In this document: one piece after another, positions 8,245 through 17,062 of the stretch
How positions within the stretch are numbered: the first letter of the stretch is position 1
How the letters are laid out: the number at the start of each line of letters is the position of its first letter
Assembly (NCBI GenBank): GCA_963774405.1
Contig: CAVZEV010000011.1
Span: 1 to 64,000, forward strand
Source of the DNA: VRUE01 sp963774405
GTDB taxonomy: Bacteria; Actinomycetota; Thermoleophilia; Solirubrobacterales; 70-9
Direction: 5' to 3'
Length of the DNA stretch: 64,000 nt
Program-made: the position numbers and the translations under genes
Notes under the pieces: generated by a model
Database searches by the model: none
Seen by the model: the letters and a program-made list of their open reading frames with translations, nothing else
What the model was told of the DNA's origin: nothing

Positions 8245-9003
8245 GTGGCTAAGGAGCGGGACGATGGGGAGGTGGCCGTTCGCGCGACGGTGCGCGGGGC
8301 GGTGCAGGGGGTCGGGTTTCGCGACGCGACGCTCTCGCGGGCGCGGGAGCTGGGGGCGCTGGGCTGGGTGCGCAACGGGGAGGAGGGGGAGGTGCTGGTT
8401 CACGCCGAGGGGCCGCAGGCGGCGGTCGAGGCGCTGCTGGCCTTCCTCCACGAGGGGCCGCCGGCGGCACGGGTGGCCGAGCTGGCGAGCGAGAGCGTCA
8501 AGGTCGAGGGGCACGAGCAGTTCGCGGTCCGCGGCGTCAGCGCCGGCGTCTTCGTCGTCCAGGAGCACGCCGCCACCGCCCGCCACTTCGATCTGCGGCT
8601 CGAGGTCGACGGGGCGATGCGCTCCTGGGCGGTGCCCAAGGGGCCGTCGATGGACCCGGCGGTGAAGCGGCTCGCGGTCGAGGTTGAGGACCACGCGCTC
8701 TCCCACAACGACTTCGAGGGGCCGACCGAGGGCGGCGGCGTGATCGTCTGGGACCGCGGCTCCTACGAGCAGGGCGGCCGCGTGCCCTGGCCCGAGGCGC
8801 TCGAGCGCGGCCACGCCGTCTTCGTCCTGCATGGCGAGAAGCTGCGCGGCGGCTTCGCCCTGCAGCGCACCCGCCCCGGCGAGAAGCCGCAGTGGCTCTT
8901 GATCAAGCGGCGCGACGAGCCGGCGCGGCCGGGCTCCGACGTCGTCGCCGAGGAGCCGCGCTCCGTGCTCAGCGGCAGGGCCCTGGACGAGCTGCTGGAT
9001 TAG
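8245..9003 (+). CDS. Acylphosphatase-LigD 3'-phosphoesterase fusion
   Basis: A 252-residue protein. Residues about 10-90 are an acylphosphatase domain (VRATVRGAVQGVGFRDATL holds the phosphate-binding loop and catalytic Arg; the Asn of GWVRNG is also present). Residues about 108-225 match the LigD N-terminal 3'-phosphoesterase domain: VVQEHAATARHFDLRLEVD carries the H...HxDxR set of metal and catalytic residues, followed by SWAVPKGPS and AVEVEDHAL. Stand-alone phosphoesterase domains trim 3' ends during non-homologous end joining. The GTG at 8245 opens the conserved region with no alternative nearby. The combination of the two domains in one chain is unusual; no ligase or polymerase domain is attached. 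Confidence 0.8.
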   Translation: MAKERDDGEVAVRATVRGAVQGVGFRDATLSRARELGALGWVRNGEEGEVLVHAEGPQAAVEALLAFLHEGPPAARVAELASESVKVEGHEQFAVRGVSAGVFVVQEHAATARHFDLRLEVDGAMRSWAVPKGPSMDPAVKRLAVEVEDHALSHNDFEGPTEGGGVIVWDRGSYEQGGRVPWPEALERGHAVFVLHGEKLRGGFALQRTRPGEKPQWLLIKRRDEPARPGSDVVAEEPRSVLSGRALDELLD

Positions 9004-9024
9004 TCATGAGCGGCCGTAGTTATC

Positions 9025-9855
9025 ATGACAAGAATGCAGGCGACCCAAACCGCGACCCCCGTCGTTCGCCTTGATGATGGCATCGAGGTCCCCCAGCTCG
9101 GCCTGACCCTCTTCCAGGTGCCGCCCGCCGAGACGCGCGGCGTCGTCGAGCAGGCGCTCGAGGTCGGCTACCGCCATTTTGACACCGCGGCCGCGCACGG
9201 CAACGAGCGCGAGGTCGGCGCGGCGCTGCTCGCCTCGGGCCTGCCCCGCGAGGACTACTTCGTCACCAGCAAGCTCTCGGACCTCCAGCGCGACCCGCGC
9301 TCGACCCTGGACGCTTTCGAGGCGAGCCTCGAGCGGCTCGGCCTCGACCACGTCGACCTCTGCCTGATCAATGGCACCGCCGCCGAGCCGGAGGCGCTGC
9401 GCGCCGCCTGGCAGGCGCTCGGCTGGATCCACCGCGAGGAGGCCGCGCGCGCGGTCGGCGTCGCCGGCTTCGGCGCCGCCGAGCTGGAGCTGCTCGAGGG
9501 CGAGGGGAGCGGGCGGCCGGCGCTCAACCAGGTCGAGCTCAACCCGCGCCTCCAGCAGCCCGAGCTCTGCGCCCTGCACGTCGCCCGCGGCATCGCCACC
9601 GCGGCCTGGGGCCCGCTCGGCCAGGACGAGCTGCTCGCCGACCCGGTGATCGCGCGGCTCGCCGAGAGCCACGGCAAGGCGCCGGCTCAGGTGGTCCTGC
9701 GCTGGCAGTTGCAGCTCGGCCACCTCGTCGTTGTCAAGCCGCTCTCGCCGGCGCGGGTGCACGAGAGCACCGACATCTTCGACTTCGAGCTCTGTCCCCG
9801 CGAGCTGGCGGCGATCGCCGATCTCGGCCGGGACAGTCAGGTCTTGCTCAGGTAA
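9025..9855 (+). CDS. Aldo/keto reductase-like protein with altered active site
   Basis: A 276-residue (alpha/beta)8 protein of the AKR superfamily: VPQLGLTLFQVP, GYRHFDTAAAHGNE, FVTSKLSD and a C-terminal NADPH-binding region (VVKPLSPARVHES). AKRs reduce carbonyls with NADPH using an Asp-Tyr-Lys-His tetrad. Here Asp (HFDT) and Lys (TSK) are present, but the Tyr is His (AAAHGNE instead of AAxYGNE) and the His is Asn (CLINGT instead of LxHxP). It may therefore be catalytically impaired or use other chemistry. It starts 22 bases after the fusion gene, probably in the same transcript. Confidence 0.8.
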   Translation: MTRMQATQTATPVVRLDDGIEVPQLGLTLFQVPPAETRGVVEQALEVGYRHFDTAAAHGNEREVGAALLASGLPREDYFVTSKLSDLQRDPRSTLDAFEASLERLGLDHVDLCLINGTAAEPEALRAAWQALGWIHREEAARAVGVAGFGAAELELLEGEGSGRPALNQVELNPRLQQPELCALHVARGIATAAWGPLGQDELLADPVIARLAESHGKAPAQVVLRWQLQLGHLVVVKPLSPARVHESTDIFDFELCPRELAAIADLGRDSQVLLR

Positions 9856-9867
9856 TCTCCAGGTATT

Positions 9868-11049
9868 CTGCCCAAGCTTTTCGCCTCGCTTGCCCTCGCG
9901 GTTTCGCTGACCCTTCTCGCCGGTTGCGGCAGCTCCAGCGATCCTTCCAGCGCCCCGGCCAAGGGCCTGCCGAAGGAAATCGTGATCGGCGCGGCGCTGG
10001 CCAAGACCGGCTACATGGCGCCCTATGACGCGACCTTTGCCGCGGTCGAACAGCTGATCGACGAAACCAACGCGAAAGGTGGGATCGACGGCCACAGGAT
10101 CAGGGTGATCCACGCCGACACCCGCTCGGAACCGCAGCAGGACGTCATCGCCGCCCAGAAGCTGATCGAAGAGGGCGCCGACGTGCTCGTGCTCAGCGGC
10201 GAGACGCTGAACGCCGACGCGGCCGCGCCGCTGGCCGAAGAACACGACCTGCTCAACATGTCCAACGCCAACGAACCCGGCTTCGGGCCGCCGACCACCG
10301 GCCGCCTCTCCTTCAGCTCCTACCCGAGCCTGCTGACCGAGGCCAGCGCCGCCGCCTCCTTCCTGCACGGCCGCGGCATCGAGCACCCGTTCCTCTTCCG
10401 CGACACCTCGATCATCTACGGCCGGGCCTACTGCTCGGGCTTCCAGCAGACCTGGGAACACCTCGGCGGCACGATCGCCGGCTCGGCCGACTTCGAGAAC
10501 AGCGACGAGTCGGTCGCCGGGCAGGTGACCGAGCTGCGCAACTCCGACGCCGACGCGGTGGTGATGTGCTCCTACCCGCCGGGCGGCGCCTCGGCGATCA
10601 AGCAGATCCGCTCGGCCGGGATCGAGGTGCCGATCATCGGGCCGGGTGGCTTCGACGGCGTCTTCTGGCTCAAGGGCATTCCCAGCACCCGGGAAATCTT
10701 CGCCACCTCCAACGGCTCGGCCTATGACCCGCCCAACGCCGAAACGGCGAGGCTGTTCGCGAAACTGAAAAGCGCCGGCATCAACACCGATGTCTCCAGC
10801 TCGCTGCTCGGCGCCTACGCCGGCGGCCAGCTGATCCTCGACGCGATCAGGGAAACGCACAGCGTCAACGGCAACACCCTGGCCGACGCGCTGGAAGCGA
10901 AGCCCCACCACACGGTCGTCGGCGACCTCGAATACAGCAAGGACGATCACCACCCGGTCCACACCTGGCCGATCTACTCCTACACGAGCGGCAAGCCGGT
11001 GCTGGCGGCGAAGATCAAGCCCCGTTTCATCCCCGAATACGGCGGCTAG
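9868..11049 (+). CDS. ABC transporter substrate-binding lipoprotein (LivK type)
   Basis: A periplasmic-binding-protein type I fold of about 390 residues (IVIGAALAKTGYMAPYD, VIHADTRSEPQQDVIAAQKLI, DAVVMCSYPPGG). In-frame codons upstream of the first standard start (GTG 9982) encode an excellent lipoprotein signal (LFASLALAVSLTLLAGC), so translation must begin earlier. The only candidates after the preceding stop are ATT 9865 or CTG 9868, so the start is non-standard or damaged. It should bind a small organic acid or amino-acid-like ligand for the Liv-type permease encoded on the opposite strand. It ends overlapping the Rieske gene tail to tail. Confidence 0.75.
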   Translation: MPKLFASLALAVSLTLLAGCGSSSDPSSAPAKGLPKEIVIGAALAKTGYMAPYDATFAAVEQLIDETNAKGGIDGHRIRVIHADTRSEPQQDVIAAQKLIEEGADVLVLSGETLNADAAAPLAEEHDLLNMSNANEPGFGPPTTGRLSFSSYPSLLTEASAAASFLHGRGIEHPFLFRDTSIIYGRAYCSGFQQTWEHLGGTIAGSADFENSDESVAGQVTELRNSDADAVVMCSYPPGGASAIKQIRSAGIEVPIIGPGGFDGVFWLKGIPSTREIFATSNGSAYDPPNAETARLFAKLKSAGINTDVSSSLLGAYAGGQLILDAIRETHSVNGNTLADALEAKPHHTVVGDLEYSKDDHHPVHTWPIYSYTSGKPVLAAKIKPRFIPEYGG

Positions 11050-12062
11050 GCGACGGCGCGCTCGCTGAGCGCGCGCTCGACGTACTCGCGGAAGGCCGCC
11101 CGGTAGGCGAGGGTGAAGCGGTCGGCGAGCGTGTTGACGTCGGCGTTGCGGTCGAGCGGCAGCTCGGGCGGCTGGATCGCCGAGATGATCCGCAGGTCCT
11201 CGGAGTAGACGCGCCAGTCGTAGGCGATCAGGTTCTCAAGGTCGCTCCGCTCGAAGTTCTCCAGGCCGCCCTCGATCCAGTAGTGGGCCGACTCGGCGGC
11301 GCCGATCGCGCGGGCGGCGTGCAGCAGGCAGCGCTCGCCTTTGTCGGTGAAGAGCCGGATCGCGACGAAGTTGGGCGCGATCGCGTGGTAGTGCATCTCG
11401 CGCAGCTCGCCCCAGATCGCCGCGGCGTCCTCGCCCCAGCCGAGCTCGCGGCGCATCACCACCTCGCGGCCCTCGTGGCTGACCTCGAGCGGCTCGATCT
11501 CCTCCGCCATCGCGCCCAGGGTCGCCTGGTGGACGAAGGCGAAGTGGGAGACGTCGCGGACGTTCTCGATCATCACGCCGAAGGCGACCGGCAGCTCGAA
11601 CGGCTCGCCGTGCCCCCACAGCCACTCCTCCTCGTCGAACCAGGAGAGGGCCGGCAGCTCGCCGATCGGGCGCTCCAGCGTGGTCCAGACCAGGCCCCAC
11701 TGCTCGCGCACGGGGAAGGCGGCGATGCGGGCGCGCGGCGGGATCTGGGACTGGTCGGCCAGCGAGGGGACGCGGGTGCAGGTGCCCTCGCCCGACCACT
11801 CCCAGCCGTGGTAGGGGCACTGGATCGACTCGCCCGCCACCCTGCCCATCGAGAGCGAGGCGCCGCGGTGGGCGCAGCGGTCGGCGACCACGGCCGCCCT
11901 GCCGCTCGCGGTGAGGAAGACGGCGAGCGCCTCGCCGAGCAGCACCGCCCGCTGCGGGCCGCTCTTCAGGGCCTCGATCCGCGCCACCGGCTGCCAGCAG
12001 TGGCGCAGTGCCAGCGAGACGTCCTCGCTGCTCGGGGCCTCGCCTGGCTGGTCGTCGTACAT
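11046..12062 (-). CDS. Rieske non-heme iron oxygenase, alpha subunit type
   Basis: A 338-residue oxygenase. The Rieske [2Fe-2S] ligands are CAHRG (residue about 62) and CPYHGWEW (about 82). The catalytic mononuclear iron site is NVRDVSHFAFVHQ (Asp, His, His) near residue 170. This layout matches the vanillate demethylase/PobA-like and phenylpropionate dioxygenase groups, which hydroxylate or demethylate aromatic and related compounds using electrons from a separate reductase, not seen in this window. It is the last gene of a GntR-LivH-LivMG-LivF operon, so it probably acts on the imported substrate. Confidence 0.85.
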   Translation of the reverse strand: MYDDQPGEAPSSEDVSLALRHCWQPVARIEALKSGPQRAVLLGEALAVFLTASGRAAVVADRCAHRGASLSMGRVAGESIQCPYHGWEWSGEGTCTRVPSLADQSQIPPRARIAAFPVREQWGLVWTTLERPIGELPALSWFDEEEWLWGHGEPFELPVAFGVMIENVRDVSHFAFVHQATLGAMAEEIEPLEVSHEGREVVMRRELGWGEDAAAIWGELREMHYHAIAPNFVAIRLFTDKGERCLLHAARAIGAAESAHYWIEGGLENFERSDLENLIAYDWRVYSEDLRIISAIQPPELPLDRNADVNTLADRFTLAYRAAFREYVERALSERAVA

Positions 12063-12099
12063 CAGCGCTCCTCGCGACTACTTCGGTATTCCAGTGTAT

Positions 12100-12801
12100 T
12101 CATGGCTGCCTGCCGAGGTAGGCGCGCAGGACGTCGGGGTTGCGCTGCAGCTCCCCGCGCGTTCCCTGGGCGCGGATCTTGCCGCTGCCCAGCACCAGGC
12201 AGCGATCGCAGAACTCGATCGTGCGGGCGGCGTTCTGCTCGACCAGCAGCATCGTCACCCCCTCCGCGCGCAGCTCGTCCAGCAGCTCGTAGATCACGTC
12301 GATCATCTTCGGCGCCAGGCCGAGCGAGGGCTCGTCGAGGATCAGCAGCTTCGGCTCGCCGAGCAGGGCGCGGGCGATCGCCAGCTGCTGCTGCTCGCCG
12401 CCCGAGAGCCGGTCGGCGGGCCGGTCGGCGCGCTCGCGCAGGATCGGGAAGCGCGCCAGCGTCCGCTCCATCGCCTCGCCGGCCGCGCTCTCGCCGCGCG
12501 CCCCCAGGCGCAGGTTCTCGGCCACGGTCAGGGTCTTGAAGATGTGGCGGCCCTCGGGCACCAGCGCCAGCCCCAGCCGGGCGATCTGCTCCGGCGCCAG
12601 CCCGGTCAGGGCGCGGCCGTCGAAGCTCACCGTCCCGGCGCTCGGCTGCACCAGGCCGCAGATCGAGCGCAGGATCGAGCTCTTGCCGGCGCCGTTGGGC
12701 CCGATTATCCCGACCGCCTCGCCGCGGCCGACGTCGAGGTCGACGCCGTGCACCACCTCGATCCGCCCGTAGCCGACCCGGACGCCGCGCAGCTCAAGCA
12801 T
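12100..12801 (-). CDS. livF: Branched-chain-type ABC transporter ATPase LivF
   Basis: A 233-residue ABC ATPase. Walker A is GPNGAGKSS, the signature is LSGGEQQQLAIARAL, Walker B is LLILDEPSLGLAP, and the H-loop region is LLVEQNAARTI. The C-terminus (RNPDVLRAYLG) is typical of LivF. It energises uptake with LivG, and its start overlaps the end of the LivM-LivG gene by eight bases, as expected in an operon. Confidence 0.88.
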   Translation of the reverse strand: MLELRGVRVGYGRIEVVHGVDLDVGRGEAVGIIGPNGAGKSSILRSICGLVQPSAGTVSFDGRALTGLAPEQIARLGLALVPEGRHIFKTLTVAENLRLGARGESAAGEAMERTLARFPILRERADRPADRLSGGEQQQLAIARALLGEPKLLILDEPSLGLAPKMIDVIYELLDELRAEGVTMLLVEQNAARTIEFCDRCLVLGSGKIRAQGTRGELQRNPDVLRAYLGRQP

Positions 12802-14631
12802 CGGCGGCCGCCAGGAAGGAGCTGCCGAGGTAGGACTCGATCACGGCCGGGTCGGCCTGGACCTCGGACGGGGCGCCGGTGCGGATCGTCATCCCGTCGT
12901 CGAGCACCTGCACCCGCGAGCAGAGCGGCATGACGATGCTCATGTCGTGCTCGATCAGCAGGATGCCGCAGCCGAAGTCGCTCAGTACGTTGCGCAGGAT
13001 CGCCACCAGTTCCTCGCATTCGGCCTCGTTGAGCCCGGCGGCCGGCTCGTCGAGCAGCAGGTAGCGGGGCCCGATCGCCAGCGCCCGGGCGACCCCGAGC
13101 AGGCGCTGGCTGCCCGGCGGCAGCGAGCCGGCCGGCCGCGTCGCCTGCCCGAGCAGGTTGAGCCGGCCGAGCACGTCGCCGGCGACCGCGATCGCTCGCC
13201 GCCTGCCGACGCCCATGCCCATCGCGCCGAGCGCGACGCTCTCGAGGCAGCTCAGGTGGGGGAAGGGGAGGGCGGCCTGGAAGGTGCGGCCGAGGCCCGC
13301 GCGGGCGAGCCGCGACGGCGAGCGCCCGGTGACGTCGGCGCCGTCGAGCGAGACCGTGCCCGAGTCGGCGCCTGAAAGCCGCTGAGGACGTTGACCAGGG
13401 TGGTCTTGCCGGCTCCGTTGGGGCCGATCAGGCCGAGCGCCTCGCCGGGCTCGAGTGCCAGGTCGACGCCTCGGAGCACCTGCAGGCCGGCGAAGGCGAG
13501 CGAGATTCCCTCGGCGCGCAGGGCGCCGCTCGCTGGCCGCTCGGGCGTCGCCGCTCCGTCCTCGGCCGGGACGGGCCGCGGCGCCGGCGCGCTCAGGCCC
13601 AGCCGCTGCAGCCAGGGCAGCTCGCCGGCCTCGCGGCCGCCGCTGAGCCCGTTCGGCATCGCGATCATCGTCGCCAGCAGGATCAGGCCGAGGCCGATCG
13701 CGGCGAGGCCCGGCGCTTCGCCGACCGAGATCGCGCCGAAGAGGCTCGCGCCGTTTTCGACCCCGCGCAGCAGCTCGTTCACGGTGGCGATCGAGATCGC
13801 CCCGAGCACGGCGCCGAAGACGCTGCGGGCGCCGCCGACGACCAGCATCGTCATCGTTGTCACGGTCGCGCCGAAGTAGAAGGTGAGCGGGCTGAGGACG
13901 CCGGACTGGTGCACCGCGAGGGCGCCGCCGACCCCGCAGAGCAGGCCGCTGAGGCCGAAGGCGACCAGCCGCTCGCGCATCAGGCCGACCCCGATCGAGC
14001 GCGCCGCGACCTCGTCCTCGCGCGTCGCCTGCAGGCGGTAGCCGCTCGCCGACCATTTGTAGGCGAGGGCCACGATCACCGCCGCGCCGGCCCAGATCCC
14101 CGCCGACTCGACGCCGGTCGTCGAGGGGATGCTGACCAGGCCGCTGTTGCCGCCCGTCACCCGGTCCCAGTTGGCGACGATGTTGTAGACGACGATCAGG
14201 AAGGCGAAGGTGGAGATCGGGATCGCCAGGGTCGAGGTGCGCATCAGCGGCAGGCCGACGACGAGCGCCAGCAGGCCGGAGAGGGCGGCGGCGATCAGGG
14301 TCGAGCTGAGCGCGCCGAGGTGGGCGTCGGCGATGAAGCCGGGCAGTCCCGGCGTCTGCAGCAGGGCGAAGGCCGCGGGCAGGGTGAGGAAGGCGGCGAC
14401 GTAGGCGCCGGCGGTGGCGAAGCCGAGCTGACCGAAGGAGTAGACGCCGCTGTTGCCGATGAAGACCTGCAGGCCGAGGACGATGATCAGGTTGCAGAGG
14501 ATCGCCGTCACCGTGTCCTGCACCGAGGGCGTGCCGTCGGCGCCGATCAGGGCCGTGATCGCGATCGCCAGCAGCGGCACGAGCAGCGAGGCCGCGGCGG
14601 ACTGGGGCGTGCGGAAGCGGGCGCGACTCAT
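12794..14631 (-). CDS. LivM-LivG permease/ATPase fusion, one frameshift
   Basis: About 612 codons. Residues 1-300 are a LivM-type permease with eight to ten hydrophobic helices and the conserved segment GYRLQATREDEVAARSIGV. A proline-rich linker of about 40 residues joins it to a LivG ATPase (Walker A GPNGAGKTT; signature and Walker B in the second frame: PGSQRLLGVARAL, LLLDEPAAGLN; LLIEHDMSIVM). One frame change near 13375 separates Walker A from the rest of the ATPase. Fused LivM-LivG proteins are known in actinobacteria. It works with LivH, LivF and the lipoprotein encoded at 9868. Confidence 0.82.
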
Positions 14632-15512
14632 ACCCGTGCCCGGCCGATCTCCCCGCCAAGCAGGCCGTGCGGCCTGAAGATCAGGATCAGCACCGGGACG
14701 GTGAAGACGATCGCGTCGCGGAAAGGCGCCAGCCCGTCGGGCAGGTAGACGCCGAGCAGGGAGGAGATGACGCCGAGCAGCAGGCCGCCGAGGACGGCGC
14801 CGACGATGCGGCCGAAGCCGCCGATGACGACGGCGACGAAGCCGACCAGGACCGGGGTGAGGCCCATCGTCGGCGAGACCTGGCCGCTCTGCAGCACGAT
14901 CAGCACGCCGACGATCGCCGCCAGCGCGCCGCTGATCGCGAAGGCGACCGCGATCACCCGGTTGGCGCGGACGCCGAGCAGGCGCGCCATCTCGAAGTTC
15001 TCCGCCGCCGCCCGCATCGCCAGGCCGGTGCGGGTGCGGTAGAGCAGCCAGCCGAGGCCGCCGAGCACGATCGCGGTCAGCCCGATCGTGACGAACTCGA
15101 GGTTCGGCACCATGATCGCCCCGATGCTGGTCGTTTCGCTGATCGCCGCCGGCGTCTCGACCGACTGGGCGCGGGCGTCGACGGCGACCGTGACGACGTT
15201 CTGCAGGATCGCCGCGACCGCCAGCGAGGTGACCAGCTGGGCCGAGAGGTCGGCGTTGCGGACCGGCCGGAAGGCGACGCGCTCGGCCAGCAGCGCGATC
15301 GCGATCCCGCTCAGCAGGGCGCAGCCGACCGCGGCGCCGAAGGGCAGGCCGGCGAAGACGAAGAGGGCGTAGGCGGCGAGCATGATGAACTCGCCGTGGG
15401 CGAAGTTCATCATTCCCATCACCGTGTAGACGAGGGTGATGCCGAGCCCGATCAGGGCGTAGAGGCTGCCGAGGGCGAGGGCGTCGATCAGGTTCTGACC
15501 CAGCGCGGTCAA
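14628..15512 (-). CDS. livH: Branched-chain-type ABC permease LivH
   Basis: About 294 residues with eight hydrophobic helices and the LivH motifs ALGSLYALIGLGITLVY, GMMNFAHGEF, RAAAENFEMARLLGV (cytoplasmic coupling loop) and VIGGFGRIVGAVLGG. The open frame continues far upstream, but that part is the shadow of the GntR gene. I chose TTG 15512 because it overlaps the GntR stop (TTGA) and starts right at the conserved ALGQNLIDALALGS segment. Its end overlaps the LivM-LivG start by four bases. Confidence 0.85.
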   Translation of the reverse strand: MTALGQNLIDALALGSLYALIGLGITLVYTVMGMMNFAHGEFIMLAAYALFVFAGLPFGAAVGCALLSGIAIALLAERVAFRPVRNADLSAQLVTSLAVAAILQNVVTVAVDARAQSVETPAAISETTSIGAIMVPNLEFVTIGLTAIVLGGLGWLLYRTRTGLAMRAAAENFEMARLLGVRANRVIAVAFAISGALAAIVGVLIVLQSGQVSPTMGLTPVLVGFVAVVIGGFGRIVGAVLGGLLLGVISSLLGVYLPDGLAPFRDAIVFTVPVLILIFRPHGLLGGEIGRARV

Positions 15513-16309
15513 CTGAGCACGAAAGCGAGCTGGGCGCTGTCGGCGCGGTAGATCAGGCGGGCGAACTCCAGCGGGCGCTCGCGCTCGCCGCCGTTTGGCC
15601 GGCCGAACTGGACGAAGCGCCCCATCAGCGCGGGCTCGCCGGCGTTGGCGCCGACCTGCGAGGAGCCCCACTCGCCGAAGAAGGTGTGCTCGACCGAGAC
15701 GGTCGCCCGGGTCAGCTCGAGGTCGCCCGGGGCCGGCGGCCTCTGCTCGGCTTTCAGCGCCTGGGCGGTGGCGAGGAACCAGGGCACGTGGGCGAGCGTC
15801 GAGTAGGAGTCGACCAGGCAGACCGAGGGCTCGCCGACGTCGACGATCGCGGTCACGTGGGCGACCGGCGTCTCGGGGTCGTCGATCTCGAGGAACCGGG
15901 AGACGGTCGGGTCGGCGGGGTGCTCGCGGGCGGCGCGCACCGCGACCGGGCGGCCGTTCTGGCCTTCCGACCAGAGCTTGACCAGGCCGGCGACCTCGAT
16001 CTCGCGCCGCGGCGGCGCCACGAAAGCGCCCGAGCCCTTGACGCGGTAGATCGCGCCGTCGCCGACGAGCAGGTCGAGCGCGGGCCGGATCACCGCGCGC
16101 GAGACGCCGAACTCTTCTTCGATCTCGCGCTCGGAGGCGAAGCGGGCACCGGCTTCCCAATCCTCGACCTCCAACATCACCTTCAGCACCGCCGCGAGCT
16201 GGAAATAAAGTGGCACCTCACTATTGCGGTCCAGCCTGCGGCTGCTGCTGAGGGGAATATCGGACGATCGCTTGGGTCGGCCCGGTCCAGGTTGAGTGGG
16301 CTTGACCAT
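15509..16309 (-). CDS. GntR family (HutC-type) transcriptional regulator
   Basis: A 266-residue regulator. The N-terminal winged helix (about 32-100) reads PLYFQLAAVLKVMLE, FASEREIEEEFGVSRAVIRPALD and GDGAIYRVKGSGAFV. The C-terminal half resembles the UTRA ligand-binding fold of the HutC subfamily (VSRFLEID, VEHTFFGEW). It heads the Liv/Rieske operon and overlaps LivH, so it most likely senses the imported compound or a metabolite and controls its own operon. The effector is not predictable from sequence. Confidence 0.82.
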   Translation of the reverse strand: MVKPTQPGPGRPKRSSDIPLSSSRRLDRNSEVPLYFQLAAVLKVMLEVEDWEAGARFASEREIEEEFGVSRAVIRPALDLLVGDGAIYRVKGSGAFVAPPRREIEVAGLVKLWSEGQNGRPVAVRAAREHPADPTVSRFLEIDDPETPVAHVTAIVDVGEPSVCLVDSYSTLAHVPWFLATAQALKAEQRPPAPGDLELTRATVSVEHTFFGEWGSSQVGANAGEPALMGRFVQFGRPNGGERERPLEFARLIYRADSAQLAFVLS

Positions 16310-16405
16310 ACGTACCCCGAGAATACCTTCGATTAGTCACTTCAAGCCAGACAGGGGTTTTCTCCAGTAAGGCCCGACCGGGCCGGGAGGGTTACCGTTC
16401 GCTCC

Positions 16406-17062
16406 GTGTCGCCGACCCTGGATCAGCTCACCATTGCCGACTCGGCCGCGGCCTGGCGGGCCTGTGGGTTCACCGTTGAGGATGACCTCTGCGTCGTCGG
16501 CGAGACGCGGATCCGGCTGCTGGCGGGCGATCGCGCGAAGGGGGTCGTCTCATGGTCGCTGCGCGAGCTCGAGGGCACCGAGCTCGACGGGCTGGCGAGC
16601 GAGCGTTCCGATCGTCCGCTGCCGGCGGAGCGCCCGGCGCACCCCAACGGCGTCACCGCGCTCGATCACCTGGTCGCGATCAGCTCCGACCTCGACCGCA
16701 CTGTCGCCGCGCTGGTGGCCGCCGGGCTCGACCTGCGCCGCGTCCGCGAGCAGCCGACCCCGGCGGGGGCGCCGCGCCAGGCCTTCTTTCGCCTCGGCGA
16801 GCCGATCCTCGAGGTCGTGCAGGCGCCGGTCGAGGCGATCGAGCGGACCGGGGGAGACCGCCCCGCCTTCTTCTGGGGCCTCGCCTTCCTCGCCCCCGAT
16901 CTCGAGGCGACGGTCGCTTCGCTCGGCGAGCGCGCCGGCGAGGTCCGCGACGCCGTTCAGCCCGGCCGGCAGATCGCCACCCTGCGCCGCGCCGCCGGCC
17001 TCTCGCTGCCGCTGGCCCTGATCAGCCCACCTGTTCGGTCGGGCGAATCAGCACCTCGTTGA
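16406..17062 (+). CDS. VOC/glyoxalase-fold protein
   Basis: A 218-residue protein with paired beta-alpha-beta-beta-beta modules of the vicinal oxygen chelate fold: TALDHLVAISSDLDRTVAAL in the second module carries the usual metal-ligand His, and FRLGEPILEVVQAP carries the Glu. VOC members include glyoxalases, extradiol dioxygenases and isomerases; no specific activity can be assigned. The GTG start follows a GGGAGG ribosome binding site. It is divergent from GntR and convergent with the SDR, overlapping it by 41 bases. Confidence 0.75.
   Translation: MSPTLDQLTIADSAAAWRACGFTVEDDLCVVGETRIRLLAGDRAKGVVSWSLRELEGTELDGLASERSDRPLPAERPAHPNGVTALDHLVAISSDLDRTVAALVAAGLDLRRVREQPTPAGAPRQAFFRLGEPILEVVQAPVEAIERTGGDRPAFFWGLAFLAPDLEATVASLGERAGEVRDAVQPGRQIATLRRAAGLSLPLALISPPVRSGESAPR

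Noticed and set aside
14628..16160. LivH extended at its N-terminus to 510 residues
   Set aside because: The extra 216 residues are the shadow of the GntR gene; conserved LivH sequence begins at 15512.
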